NCBI GenBank assembly: GCA_022925895.1
Contig: JAKSYS010000018.1
Coordinates: 1-64,000 of the forward strand
Length of the DNA: 64,000 bases
Reading direction: 5' to 3'
DNA from: Fragilaria crotonensis
Taxonomy: Eukaryota; Bacillariophyta; Fragilariophyceae; Fragilariales; Fragilariaceae
The position numbers and the translations under genes are program-made. Below, in pieces: positions 1-11,159 of this stretch (position 1 is its first letter; each line of letters opens with the position of its first letter). A model generated the notes under the pieces. The model had not been told where the DNA came from. It searched no databases and saw only the letters and a program-made list of their open reading frames with translations.

Positions 1-2241
1 ATTCGTGCGAGTATTCATGTTGATTCGGGAATCGTTCCGCACTTAGAACGTGAACATGATTCATTTATAATGGATTGGGTTGTTCATTCTGGAAAGTTCA
101 CGGCAGGTGAGATCCGACGCATTAACTACTGTCGTCTATTCCTTCAAGTGGTTACTATTTCAGATCTGGTGACGGTAGATGGGACATATCTTGATTTGTC
201 TAAAGTGGAAGGGGCCCCATCCTTGCAGAGTAGTCGTACTCGATGGATTCAAATTCACCAGGATAAACCGTCTACGCCGACGTGGAAGTTATGGAAGAAG
301 GCGAATCGGTTGTGGAGTAACTCTTCGGGAAAACTATTACAACCCTCGGACCATTTCTGAGAGACCATCGAGAGCGACGCATGGATTTCTCGTATGGGTA
401 TCGGAACAAAGTGGCCATTAGGACTGTTGATGGATACGTGGAATGTCTCAATACAACAAATGGAAAATTAAAAGAGACAGGAAAGCTATTATCCTATAAT
501 CATCTTCCAAGATCTGCCGCTCGGTTGCCGTCCGAATGCTGGAAGCATCAGATGAGTGGGAACTTCTCAGTAAAGCGACTCAAAGAACCGAAAAGCCATC
601 GCTTCCTATCCCGAGAACGTTCGAACAATTTATTGCGCAATTAGACCCATGGGAAGAAGATCTCCTTCGTTATACGAGTACATCGTATGATCCTCGGATG
701 ACAGTTCTGGAGTTGCAAGATGGCTTTTTCGCGGGCTGCGATGGATCGTCAAAGCATAACACTCAGGGTGCATTTGGGTGGATGATTAGTGCTCCGACGG
801 GTGAACGTATGGCAAGTGGAAACGGACCCTCCAGGGGGGCCACGGTAGATTCGTATCGTGCTGAGTGCAGTGGCATGTTGGCAATTCTTCGTTTTCTTAT
901 TCGTTTGGCCGAATATTCTGAAATGTTTGGTGAGTGGACGGGCACGATAGGGACTGATAGTCAAAGCTTACTAGATCGGTTATTCGGGAAACAGAAAGAA
1001 GGTCAAGAACCATTGGAGTATGTTGCGACACATTTGCAACCCTTGGATGTCTTGACACCTGAATGGGATCTTCTCATCGAGATTCAAGCATCCCTACGTC
1101 GACTACCCGATATCCGACTCCAATACGTTAAAGGACATCAAGACAACGATACTCCTTATCAACGATTATCACTCATGTCTCAACTCAATGTTGATGCTGA
1201 CAAGCTGGCCACTCGTTATCAGGAAGAGTTTGGGATGTCACGGCCACATGTTTTAATGTCACCCAATGGGAGCATATCTTCTTCTAAACGACGGCATGGT
1301 CACTGCAAACTTCGACGCAGTAATTCGGTATGCAGCCACCGCTCCTGGACTTCGCGAATATATAAAAGTCAAGAACCATTGGAATGAAACAATCATGCGT
1401 CACATTAATTGGGATGCTCACGCTAAAGCCGAAAAGCTCCATCAAGCGACATTCATTTCTCGAAACTTGTCCACGACTGTCTTCCAACACACAGCATGCG
1501 AAATCGAATCGACTCGGGTAAACGAACGTGTCCATTATGTTCTTGTGACCGGGAAACGCGCGATCATGTCATTCGATGTCCTGCAGAGGCTCGGTCGAAT
1601 TGGAGACGTGAACTGTTTACACGCTTAAACACTTTTCATGATCAAGAGAAGACTAGCCCTCTAATCCGGCATTTACTTCAGAGGCGTTGCTCCAGTGGCT
1701 TCAATCGGAAGACAATATGACGGGTGTCACCAATATTTTACCCAACGGAGCTCAGAAATCATTATTCAGCAGAATGTTATCGGTTGGCGTCAGATATTCA
1801 ATGGACGATTTAGCAACGAATGGAGCATCAGGCAGGAAGCTTATTACCGACGAGTGGTCCCAAAGAAACATGGCACGAAAGCTCAGCGAACCGGCGCCCG
1901 ATGGCAGCGACAACTTATCTTGGTCATATGGGAATGGTGGTATGAACTTTGGAAGTCCCGCAACGCTGACGTGCGGAGTTGATAAACAAACACACGCTGT
2001 AGCTGAACGCCGAGAGGTAAACCGGAGATTAGAAGAGATATATGACCAGCGGCATCAATTGGAACCTCAGATCCAGCATTTGTTGCTTCCTACTCTTCAG
2101 GACCATGCTCAGCGACCTACATGGGTGAATCAAAACTGGCTTGCTGTCAATGCACAAATTCTAAGAGACAGTATGCGTCGGGCTAAGTCACGAGCCATTC
2201 AAGGAGTGCGGTCGATTCGTACATATTTTGTCTCCACGTGA
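1..2241 (+). pseudogene. Retrotransposon RT C-terminal/RNase H region, decayed
   Basis: Several frames joined end to end give the 3' part of a reverse-transcriptase polyprotein; the polymerase itself lies upstream of the window. The first open piece (from about 70) has the connection-type phrase INYCRLFLQVVTISDLV. Frame 2 from 536 carries an RNase H domain with acidic residues in FAGCDGSS, YRAECSGMLAIL and GTDSQSLLDRL, then YVKGHQD and NVDADKLA. After a shift near 1270 the reading continues to a zinc-knuckle-like CPLCSCDRETRDHVIRCP (about 1520-1590), then IGWRQIFNGRFSNEW and a charged tail ending at 2241. At least four frame changes show decay. I have seen this layout in diatom non-LTR-like elements; the exact clade is inference. 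Confidence 0.75.
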
Positions 2242-3125
2242 TTTGATTGTTTGTGGAAGCACTTTTTATTGGACAGTACCCGTATAGAGTACTGTTCAAT
2301 CGTGTGAGTCGAGTTTTCTAGTCAGTGAGAACAGCGGCAGCACGTTAAACGATTTTAGGTCTTTTTTTTTTTTTACAGCAGGCTCGTAGATCTGACACCT
2401 GCAAAATGTTGATTAGGGCAAGCAAGACCGACCAATACCAAGGTCCCAGAGTTTGGTTCTGCAAAATGACACATGAGCCCATTGCTGACCCAATGTCAAT
2501 GCCATTTTGAAGCACATGGATGACTGCATTACCTATAATACAAGCACACGGATGACTGCATTACCTATAATACAAGCACACGGATGACTGCATTACCTAT
2601 CCTACTATATTATAAATTAATTGTGTGCGTGTGTGCGTGTGTGCGTGCGTGCGTCTGTTACGGAGTATGACCACTCTGGGGTACTGGATCAAATGAATAC
2701 TGTCTGAATTTTTTTACTGTGCGCAATACGCAGTACAGTGGTCTCACTACGGAGCTTCGCCAGGGTTGAGTACTGAAAGTAAACAGTAACCAAGAAGCTT
2801 CGCCAGTATTGGTGCTTGGCCTCCCCATGAACGCAAATTTTTTGATTCCAAAAGTCAACCCTTACTCAAATAACGTTTTATTAACGGTGGGTTATTTCGT
2901 TTTTTAAAAAATAACGCTTTATTAACGGCAGGTTGCGTCGTGAAGTTGTATTATTGGTGGTCATTGCACAGTACTGTACGCTGGCTGTACTGTAGTCCCT
3001 GTTACGACTCTACATTGTACTCCAGTACAACATACACTCACTCACTATAAGATGTACTCGAGTACTGTACAGTATGGTACTGTACGCTGTACTGTAGACT
3101 CCAGTACCTCATACACCTACAGTAA
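2242..3125. other. Intergenic, repeat-rich
   Basis: No gene seen. It holds a 32-bp tandem repeat (2511-2600), a GT/GC microsatellite (about 2620-2655) followed by a CTGTTACGGAGT motif that recurs at 9951, two copies of an AATAACGYTTTATTAACGG motif (about 2870-2935) around a palindromic run of T and A, and many GTAC palindromes at 2960-3110. Confidence 0.6.
2511..2600 (+). repeat. 32-bp tandem repeat, 2.8 copies
   Basis: The unit runs from AGCACAYGGATGACTG to CCTATAATACA. Copies start at 2511, 2543 and 2575. The third is partial and the copies are almost identical. Confidence 0.9.
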
Positions 3126-3182
3126 TTGTACCGCTCACATAATTCCTTGCTTCCAATTCTTTCCAATCAGCATATAACCATT

Positions 3183-6100
3183 ATGTCACACCCAAGTAAA
3201 CATTCACTATCAACAAAGCCAGCTGCCATTGCAGCAAGGAAAAGCGTGCCAAACTTAAACCTGTCCCAAGAAGAAGGTGGTGACCCTGTAGCTGCCACAC
3301 AGATGGCCGCCATCACCACCAGGAACCGTGAGCAGAAGAGACAAACACGTCTGGAGCGCCTCCAGAGATCTCAAGAAGGTGACCCTGTTGCTGTCACACA
3401 GATGGCCGCCATCACCACTCAGCACCAAGAGCACATGAGACAAACACGTCTGGAGCGCCTCCAGAGATCTCAAGAAGGTGACCCTGTTGCTGCCACACAG
3501 ATGGCTGCCATCACCACCAGGAACCAAGAGCAGATGAGACAAACACGTCTGGAGCGCCTCCAGAGATCTCAAGAAGGTGACCCTGTTGCTGCCACACAGA
3601 TGGCTGCCATCACCACTCAGCACCAAGAGCACATGAGACAAACACGTCTGGAGCGCCTCCAGAGATCTCAAGAAGGTGACCCTGTTGCTGCCACACAGAT
3701 GGCTGCCATCACCACCAGGAACCAAGAGCACATGAGACAAACACGTCAGGAGCGCCTCCAGAGATCTCAAGAAGGTGACCCTGTTGCTGCCACACAGATG
3801 GCTGCCATCACCACTCAGCACCAAGAGCACATGAGACAAACACGTCTGGAGCGCCTCCAGAGATCTCAAGAAGGTGACCCTGTTGCTGCCACACAGATGG
3901 CTGCCATCACCACCAGGAACCAAGAGCACATGAGACAAACACGTCTGGAGCGCCTCCAGAGATCTCAAGAAGGTGACCCTGTTGCTGCCACACAGATGGC
4001 TGCCATCACCACTCAGCACCAAGAGCACATGAGACAAACACGCCAAAGTTGCCAACGCACCAATGGCGCAGCCTATTCATCTGCTCCTGCTCCAGCACGT
4101 CATGTCCTTGGCCCATGCACAGTTGAATGTCAGGGCTGCTCTGCACTGCATTTTCCAAATGAATCAAGGTCTGAAAGGGGCTACTTTTCATCTTGCTGTG
4201 CCAAGGGCAAGGTATCTCTCCTCCCTCTTGATCCCACACCAAATGTGTTGATGGATCTTTTTCATGCACATGAATTGTTCATGCCACACATCCGTGCCTA
4301 CAACTCTGCCTTGAGTTTTGCCTCAATAGGCGCTAATGTGGATGATGCTTTGATTGATAGGAGTTGTGGAATTTATACTTTTCGCATTCATGGCTCAATG
4401 TACCACCGGTTAGGATCATTGCTCCCAGAACCTGGACAGCATCCTGCTTTTGCACAACTCTATTTCTATGACACTAACCATGAGGTGGACAATCGTTTAC
4501 ATCATTTGAATACCTTGGACAGGAATACTTTGGTTTTATTGCAGCAAATGATTCAGAATCAAAACCGGCTGTATGGATTATTCAAGCAAGCTCTTGATGA
4601 GGAAACCTTGGCCAGTAATACTGATGGTAATCATGATGTTGAATTGCCTGGCCACAATGTTGCAATGCATATCCTGGATCAACCTGAATTGGACAACAGA
4701 CGGTACAATGCACCAAGTTCCAGTGAGGTAGCTGTGATTCTTCCTGACGAAGGTTCAGGTAACCGTGATATTCGAGTATTGCCGTGCTGGAGCAATTCAG
4801 TCAATCTCAGAGCTCCATCCCGACTATTCTCCACTGGCATATGTACTCCTTTTTCCAACAGGCTCCCCAGAGGCTGGCATCCTGGCATGATGCAAACTGG
4901 TCCAAATGCTACGACTCCACATTTGACAAGATTAACTTGCCTCATGCATGCTGCATTTCGGCTTTTGTACGACCTGCTGCTCAGTTCTCCAATCACCTTC
5001 ACTTTGCAGGGAAGCTGTTTCACCAATACATTGTGGACTGCTATGCCCAAGTGGAACAAGGCCGTCTTAATTTCATCCGTCTTAATCAACCAAGATTGCG
5101 TGCTGAACTTTATCAAGGCATTGCAGATGCTGTTGCTGGTGAGGATGTGACAAACACTCGACAGCTGGGGCGACGAATCATTCTGCCTTCATCTCACATT
5201 GGAAGTGCAAGAAACATGCACCAGCTTTGCCAGGATGCATTGGCAATTGTTCGCCGAATGGGCAAGCCAGACCTCTTTATTACAATGACAACCAATCCGC
5301 AGTGGCCAGAAGTTGTTGAAAACCTTCTTCCTGGCCAAACTGTAAATGACAGACCAGATTTGGTGGCACGAGTGTTCCATCTCAAGTTTACAGAGATGAT
5401 GATTGACCTCCAGAAGCGGCAAGTGCTTGGAAGGGTTGTGGCTGCTATCTACACCATCGAATTTCAGAAGCGAGGATTGCCGCATGCACATGTACTGGTC
5501 ATTTTGGCAGAGAATGACAAACCGCGCACAGAATCTGACATTGACCATATTGTTTCAGCTGAGATCCCAGATGCATTGATAGATCCTGAACTTTTGCAAC
5601 TGTGAAGAGGTGTATGTTGCATGGGCCCTGTGGCACCAAAGTTTCCCCAATCGATGGAAAATTTGAAGTGTTGTAATAGTTCTACAAAGCCAGCAGGTGA
5701 ATGCAAGGACAAGTATCCCGGCCCTTTCAAGATGAGACAACACTCAATGATGATGGATTCCCTCAATATCATCGACGTGATGATGGAAGGACTGTAACTG
5801 TTCGAGGAGCTGAGTTGGACAACCGCTGGGTTGTGCCATATAATTGCCATCTTACCAAGAAGTATGATTGTCATATCAATGTTGAGGTGTGCAATTCAGT
5901 GCAGGCCGTCAAGTACCTCTACAAGTATGTATACAAGGGACACGACCGTGCTGCAGTCCAGATGGGGGAAGATGTTGATGAGATCAAGCTCTATCTTGAT
6001 GGACGTTATGTCTCTGCATCAGAGGCATGCTGGCGCCTCTTCAGCCTTCGTCTACATTCAGAGAAGCCCAATGTGATGCGCCTAATGTTCCATCTTCCCA

Positions 6101-6429
6101 ATCAGCAATCGGTGGTTTTTGAGGAAAATGAAAATGTTGCTCAAGTGCTTGCAAGAGGACCACCCTGTACACAATTGACTGCCTGGTTGGACCTCAATCG
6201 GCATGATCAGTATGCTCGCCAGTTCCTTTATCATGACATCCCACAACACTACACATGGAAAAGTGCTGGTGTCGAGAAGTGCTGGGTACGACGCTCCAAT
6301 CACCGGCAGACATTCCCCACTGTGTCTCGCCTCTACAGTGCTTCCCCTTCTTCTGGTGAGAGATACTTCCTGCGAAGGATGTTGACTGTAGTGAAAGGTG
6401 CAACAAGCTTTGAAGCTCTGAACCGTTGA
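3183..6429 (+). pseudogene. Helitron Rep (HUH endonuclease) portion
   Basis: ATG 3183 is chosen because the longer open frame begins with TTG. Residues about 33-290 are eight tandem 33-residue units rich in Arg, Gln and Glu. Next comes VECQGCSALHFPNE with a downstream CC pair, which matches the putative zinc region upstream of Helitron Rep proteins. From about 4790 the reading moves between frames. Frame 2 from 4890 gives the Helitron-like N domain, including IILPSSHIGSARNMHQ, FITMTTNPQWPE and the HUH metal site in KRGLPHAHVLVIL (about 5468-5506). Another break lies at 5603. Frame 1 from 5701 then gives KYLYKYVYKGHDRA with the candidate catalytic tyrosines (about 5910-5950). Confidence 0.8.
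3279..4044 (+). repeat. Eight 99-bp coding repeats (33 aa)
   Basis: Eight in-frame units begin GDPVAATQMAAITT and end QRSQE. Units alternate between RNxE and QHQE variants, giving a higher-order period of 198 bp. The last unit is cut after MRQTRQ. Near-identity between units points to recent amplification. Confidence 0.95.
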
Positions 6430-8305
6430 TGATGTACTTTGTCCAACATTTCAAGATGCCTGTCGTACATTGGGTCTTCTAGATGATGATACTGAGTGGC
6501 ATCGAGCCATGCAGGAAGCCACACAGACACTCTCCCCAGCAAGGCTCAGAAGACTTTTGCAATCATCCTCTTCAACTGTGATGTCTCTGACCCAAGGTCA
6601 CTCTATGACTCTCACTGGGCTGCCCTGTCAGAAGACTATGCACACCGTCAACCCAGCCTTAGTGAACAACACCTGCAGGACCTCCTTGTGCGTAAACTTG
6701 ATGCCCTTCTGGGGATAATGCACAGCCGTTCTGTATTCGAATGGATACCATCCCTCCGCACACTTCTGGTTGAGGAGCATGGGAGTGCCATGGACAACAA
6801 TTCAGTCAACCATTTGTTAGAATTGCAGCTGTCATCATCCAACACTGATATTCAACAGCAGCTGGATCGCCTCCCTCTCCTGAATCTTGAACAGCGTGCT
6901 ATTTTTGATGCTGTACTTGCTTCTGTGAACAACAATGCTGGTACTGAAACTCAGAAAAATGTTTATTTTGTTGATGGACCTGCAGGCTCAGGTAAGACGG
7001 AGTTGTTCAGGATGATCCTTGCCAAGGTGCGCAGTGAAGGGAAGGTTGCCCTTGCAACTGCCATATCAGGCATTGCTGCCTCAAACTTTGCCCCTTTGGG
7101 CCGTACTCTGCACTATATATCCGGGCTTCCAATTCAATTATATGAAACATCCATGTGCAACCTATCAAAAGAGAAGGCAGAAGTTATGAAGGTTGCAAAG
7201 ATTTTGATCATTGATGAGATCACAATGCTTAAGGGTGTTGGTCTTGATGTTCTTTCACAGTCTCTTTGTGATTTACTTGAACGTAATGATGCTCCTTTTG
7301 GTGGCTTGGTTGTCGTCATGGGTGGTGACTTTCGTCAAGTGCTTCCCATACTACGCCATGCTGGAAGAGCTACCACTGTGCATTCAACTGTCCTACAATC
7401 CAAAGTCTGGCAAACATCATCTGTGAATGTAATGCAACTCTCTGAAAATATGCGATTGCGAATGGACTTACAGAACACGAATGCTAACCCAGAGTTCCAA
7501 GAAGTACTTTCCCATTTTGCATCTTTCCTGTTGAGGATCGGCGAGGATATGGAGCCTTCCCCAATAAATCTACCATCTTATATATTCCAGCCTCAGGATA
7601 CAAACGAACTGGTTGAGCATGTGTTTGATGATTTTTCTTCCAATGAACCAGCCTATTGGTCTGAACGTGCTATTCTATGTCCTAAAAACAAAGATGTTCA
7701 AAGAATCAATGATATGGTAACCTCAAGGCTACCTCATGATGAACATGTGTTTCTCAGTATTGACAACATCATATCTGAGGAACCTAATGATCCTGCACAT
7801 ACCCTCTATCCTCCTGAATTCCTGAACTCTTTGGAGCTATCTGGCCTTCCACCACATTGCCTCACTCTGAAAAAGGCATGTTGGTCATGCTGCTCGAAAC
7901 CTATCAAGCACACTCAGCAATGGCACCCGTCTCATTGTTCGCCGTATCTCACAGTCTGTCCTCCAGTGTTTGATTCCTACCACTGCAGAAATTGTGGACA
8001 TACCACGGATTGCTCTCCTATCACCTCAAGATGAGCTGCCATTTGTCTTCAAACGACGTCAGTTTCCAGTTCAACCAGCATATGCAATGACGATCAACAA
8101 GAGTCAAGGTCAAACATTGCGAAGAGTTGGCATTTTCTTGCCACAAGGTGTATTTGCACATGGCCAGCTTTACGTTGCTCTCTCAAGAGTTCGTAACCCA
8201 CATGATCTTTTCATATTTACTGATGGTCATCTTCTGCACAACATTGTTTATAAGGAGGTCCTGATATCAAAACTGTGCCCTCAGTATCATCAACAGGATT
8301 TGTAA
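6424..8305 (+). pseudogene. Helitron PIF1-like helicase portion
   Basis: The helicase part starts as VDDVLCPTFQDACRTLGLL in frame 2 and moves to frame 1 near 6540. Walker A is GPAGSGKT at 6976-6999, followed by KVALATAISGIAAS. Walker B is ILIIDEITML at about 7203-7232, then GGDFRQVLP and QLSENMRLR. A frame change between about 7850 and 7980 leads to the C-terminal motifs FPVQPAYAMTINKSQGQT and YVALSRVR, typical of PIF1/RecD helicases, ending at the stop at 8305. In an intact element this helicase would unwind DNA during rolling-circle transposition. Here it is a fragmentary passenger of the Helitron. Confidence 0.85.
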
Positions 8306-8791
8306 ACAACTTCAATACTGTGTATTTTGGCAATCTAAATTAGAATTTGTCACTTTTTTTCCTCATCTAATTGTGTTGTAAAACACGTCATTTGCAGCAC
8401 GCTTGCCACTACACACAACCGTGAACAACCCATACCGTACACGTATTCCAAAAGTCCGACCAATTGGGAGGCACCCACTAGTAATCTATAATACAAAAAG
8501 ATAACATAACATTTCTTGCGTGATGGTCGTTTTACATATATTAAAAGAAGTGCTTGCCAGCAATCGCACGAAGCAACATATATATGTAGAGAAGGATATA
8601 AGTGCACGTAAGCGAGGTTCAGAAAAGGCTGGCGACACAAGTAGATTCAACGTCGGTTTCTATATGCAGATGGCGTTCAAAAAAAGTTACCTTCAACTCG
8701 CTTGTGAACAGGCGAATCCAAATTCGAGCACTCGCATGAACCGTGAAGGCACATTGAAGGAGGGGTTGGCAACCAGATTCGAGCTCCAACC
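8306..8791. other. Intergenic between Helitron and DUF6824 gene
   Basis: No convincing gene or RNA. It should hold the Helitron 3' end and the promoter of the next gene, but I could not place either exactly. Confidence 0.4.
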
Positions 8792-9730
8792 ATGTTGTTG
8801 ATTCAGCCGACAGACATTTTGCTTGGACGAGGTCCCGGGTGCTACAACAACCCAGGCAACATGGTCTTTCGCAAAATGGTGAAGGAATACGCGTTCCACT
8901 ATACGAATACAGCACTTCGAAGGGAAAAGACAGCCGTCGTCAAGATGTTGATTATCAAGCTTGAAGCGCTGGGTTATCGTTTTCTCCAGAGATCCTCAAC
9001 TGGGACCTGGATTGAAGCGCCTCATCATATGGCCGTGAACAAGGTGGGTCACGGACTTCGAGATGCTCGACTGTCAACGGCTACGATCGGGGGAAACATG
9101 AAAGTGGTTCCGAAGAACTTCCGTCCCGCCATTACAGAACAAAAAGTACACAGACCAGGCCAAGGACAATAGGGCCGAGATCACTATTGACGACGAGGCC
9201 CCTCATTGCCATGGTGCTCCAACAAAGCCAGAGAAGAATACCAATGCATTCGTTTCCTCCCCGAAAACACCTTTTGACTTCACTTCGGCGCTGCAGGAAA
9301 ACCCACTTGCTGTGCTTGAAGAAGCTTCCAAGCATAGAAAGAACGGTTGCATTACAGTCAACACTATTTCTGAGCAAAGGCATCATAAACCTCTTTCCCC
9401 CTCAGACTCTGAGGTGGATCAACCGTCGGAACATTCAGATCGACGTTGGGAGGACTTGAATGATGCTTCGATGCTGCCAGCTGTCTCACCTATTAATTGG
9501 GAAACGCGTGACGCGCATGTTTTGCATTCGGTGGAAGCGACTTTGAATATGTATACAGCTATTTACGGACGGTCCATTGGCAACTTCTTTGTTGGCGATC
9601 CAAATGAGACATTGGGGTGCCAGGTTGAGGATGCGCAGAGCCTTTGCCGCTGGTTTAGTACTCAGTTTTGTGATTGGAATCAGGGCTGCGCACAATAGTA
9701 TTGTTCTTGTATAGTCGCATCTTGAATATG

Positions 9731-9898
9731 CAATACAATAGATTGCAATACTTCAAATGGACAATACAATATATTGCAATACTTTAATTGAGCAATACAA
9801 TATATTGCAATACTTCAGATCGACAATACAATATATTGCAATACTTTAATTGAGCAATACAATATATTGCAATACTTCAGAATGACAGTACAATATCC
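9731..9898. repeat. 31-bp tandem repeat, about 5.5 copies
   Basis: Units containing CAATACAATATATTGCAATA begin at 9731, 9762, 9793, 9824, 9855 and 9886, an exact 31-bp period. Each unit is an imperfect palindrome. Related degenerate units fill 10769-11043, so the array is subterminal at both ends of the hAT element and may hold transposase-binding sites. Confidence 0.9.
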
Positions 9899-10561
9899 TA
9901 CTCCTTTTTAAATTTGCTTGGTGCGTGTGTGCGTGTGTGTGTGTGTGTGTCTGTTACGGAGTGTGACCACTCTGGGGTACTGTTGCACTGTTACGTGGAT
10001 TACATGTACTACAGGTCTACAGTACATAAATCGACAGTAATTTATGTTGAAACGACAGTGTCTTACCTTACTGTAGTACTGTACTGTACGTATTCAAAGT
10101 TACTGGATGGAATAGTCATATGAATTGGTTGTAAACAGGTTGCTTGACAGATGCTACTGTAAAACATACCGTGCGATGAACTGCAATACTGGGGCATGAC
10201 CACAACACTGGGGGTACTGTGTACTGTACGTCATGTAGTAGCTTACGCCGTTGGTAGCAGGGTACTGCATACTGTAGACTGTAGAACAAAAAATGTGTGT
10301 ATGCCATACTGTAAATGGTCTGTTCCTACGGAGTATTGACCAGTTTGGGGTTTGGGGTACTGCGCGTCCTCTATCCTGTATCCTGTGGTATGTATCATAC
10401 TACTCCGATCAGTTGTGAGGAACCCACTACTAGTATATTGTAATACTTTTAACACTACAACTACTAGTACAATGTATGTACGCTAGTATTGGTAATAGTA
10501 TATTGCACTATTATACAACGTAAATATTGTGGCGCCGCCCGGGCCGGAACCCGGAACACCA

Positions 10562-10701
10562 ACGATTAGAATGCAAGGCGGAAATGACGCATGCTCTCCA
10601 TATGTTACTGTCTTACTGGAGTACTGTATCACCGTAGGTAGACGTGAAAGGGTCAGTATTGTGACGTCATGCTTGACGTCATTTCCTTGCATTCTAATCG
10701 A
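10562..10701. repeat. Inverted repeat, about 25 bp arms
   Basis: CGATTAGAATGCAAGG(CG)GAAATGACG at about 10562-10588 returns inverted as CGTCATTTCCTTGCATTCTAATCG ending at 10700, with one 2-nt gap. The spacer is about 90 bp. It lies inside the hAT element. Confidence 0.85.
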
Positions 10702-11159
10702 AACCTGTACGGGCGCATCCATGTACAGTACATACTAGAGTAGTACATAGTACTTGTACCATGCCACCGTACAATATATTGTACTCGGAGTACAAGATAT
10801 TGCAATATTAAATATGACAATACAATATATTGCAATAATTCAAAACGACAATACAATATATTGCAATACTCCAGATGGACAATACAATATACTAGTATTG
10901 CAGTAGTTCAGAACAACAATACAATACTCGGAGTATATTGCAATACTTCAGAATGACAATACAATATATTGCAATGCTTTTACTACTACAATATATTGTA
11001 TTGGTAACAATACATAGCAATATATTATAATACAATATATTGTTGCGCAGCCCTGATTGGAATAGTGTGGTGTCGACAATAATCCGAGCAGCAATTTTTT
11101 AGGCTCGTAGTATCATACATGTAAGAGCATTCTTTATGGTTGAGGGGTACTACGTCAAA

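Larger units (their letters stand above)
3183..8305 (+). mobile_element. Helitron, degenerate autonomous copy
   Basis: In order, the reading carries a repeat-rich N-terminus, a CCHC-like region (VECQGCSALHF), a Helitron-like N domain, a Rep domain with the HUH motif (GLPHAHVL), the Rep tyrosine region (YKYVYKG) and a PIF1-type superfamily 1 helicase. This is the Rep-helicase layout of rolling-circle Helitrons. Frame changes near 4790, 4880, 5610, 6420, 6540 and 7850-7980 show the copy is dead or badly sequenced. I could not fix the 5' TC or 3' CTRR ends, so the limits given are those of the coding remains only. Confidence 0.85.
9681..11055. mobile_element. Nonautonomous hAT-type element, 1375 bp
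   Basis: Both ends carry the inverted repeat CAGGGCTGCGCA followed by (A)CAATA. The flanks are a perfect 8-bp duplication ATTGGAAT at 9673-9680 and 11056-11063. An 8-bp duplication and CAGGG ends are the signature of the hAT superfamily. There is no transposase gene inside; the body is made of 31-bp AT-rich palindromic repeats near both ends, a GT microsatellite, and GTAC-rich DNA. It must have been mobilised by a transposase supplied elsewhere. It disrupts the 3' end of the DUF6824 gene. Confidence 0.92.
8792..11102 (+). pseudogene. DUF6824-domain protein, frameshifted and split by a hAT element
   Basis: ATG 8792 opens a protein whose residues about 6-95 match the DUF6824 pattern: QPTDILLGRGPG, NPGNMVFR, Lys-rich middle, GYRFLQRSSTGTW, and VGHGLRDARL. 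This domain is widespread in diatoms; its function is unknown to me, though a nuclear or DNA-related role has been guessed for it. The frame is lost at an A5 run (9141-9145) and resumes one base later, running through KYTDQAKDNRAEITIDDEAP to DWN at 9680. There a 1375-bp element is inserted. Removing it, with one copy of the 8-bp duplication, continues the frame for 12 more codons to TAG 11100-11102. As it stands the protein ends five codons into the element (QGCAQ, stop about 9698). It may be translated apart from the A5 shift, which could be a sequencing error. Confidence 0.75.

Noticed and set aside
3255-4055. Long minus-strand open frame of 266 codons
   Set aside because: It is the mirror of the 99-bp Helitron repeats, whose length is a multiple of three, so the antisense frame stays open by default.
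10530-10640. Possible tRNA gene on the minus strand (3' end GGCGGCGCCA and a GGGTTCCGGCCC-like T arm)
   Set aside because: The T stem has a mismatch, no matching acceptor 5' strand is present, and no anticodon arm pairs properly.
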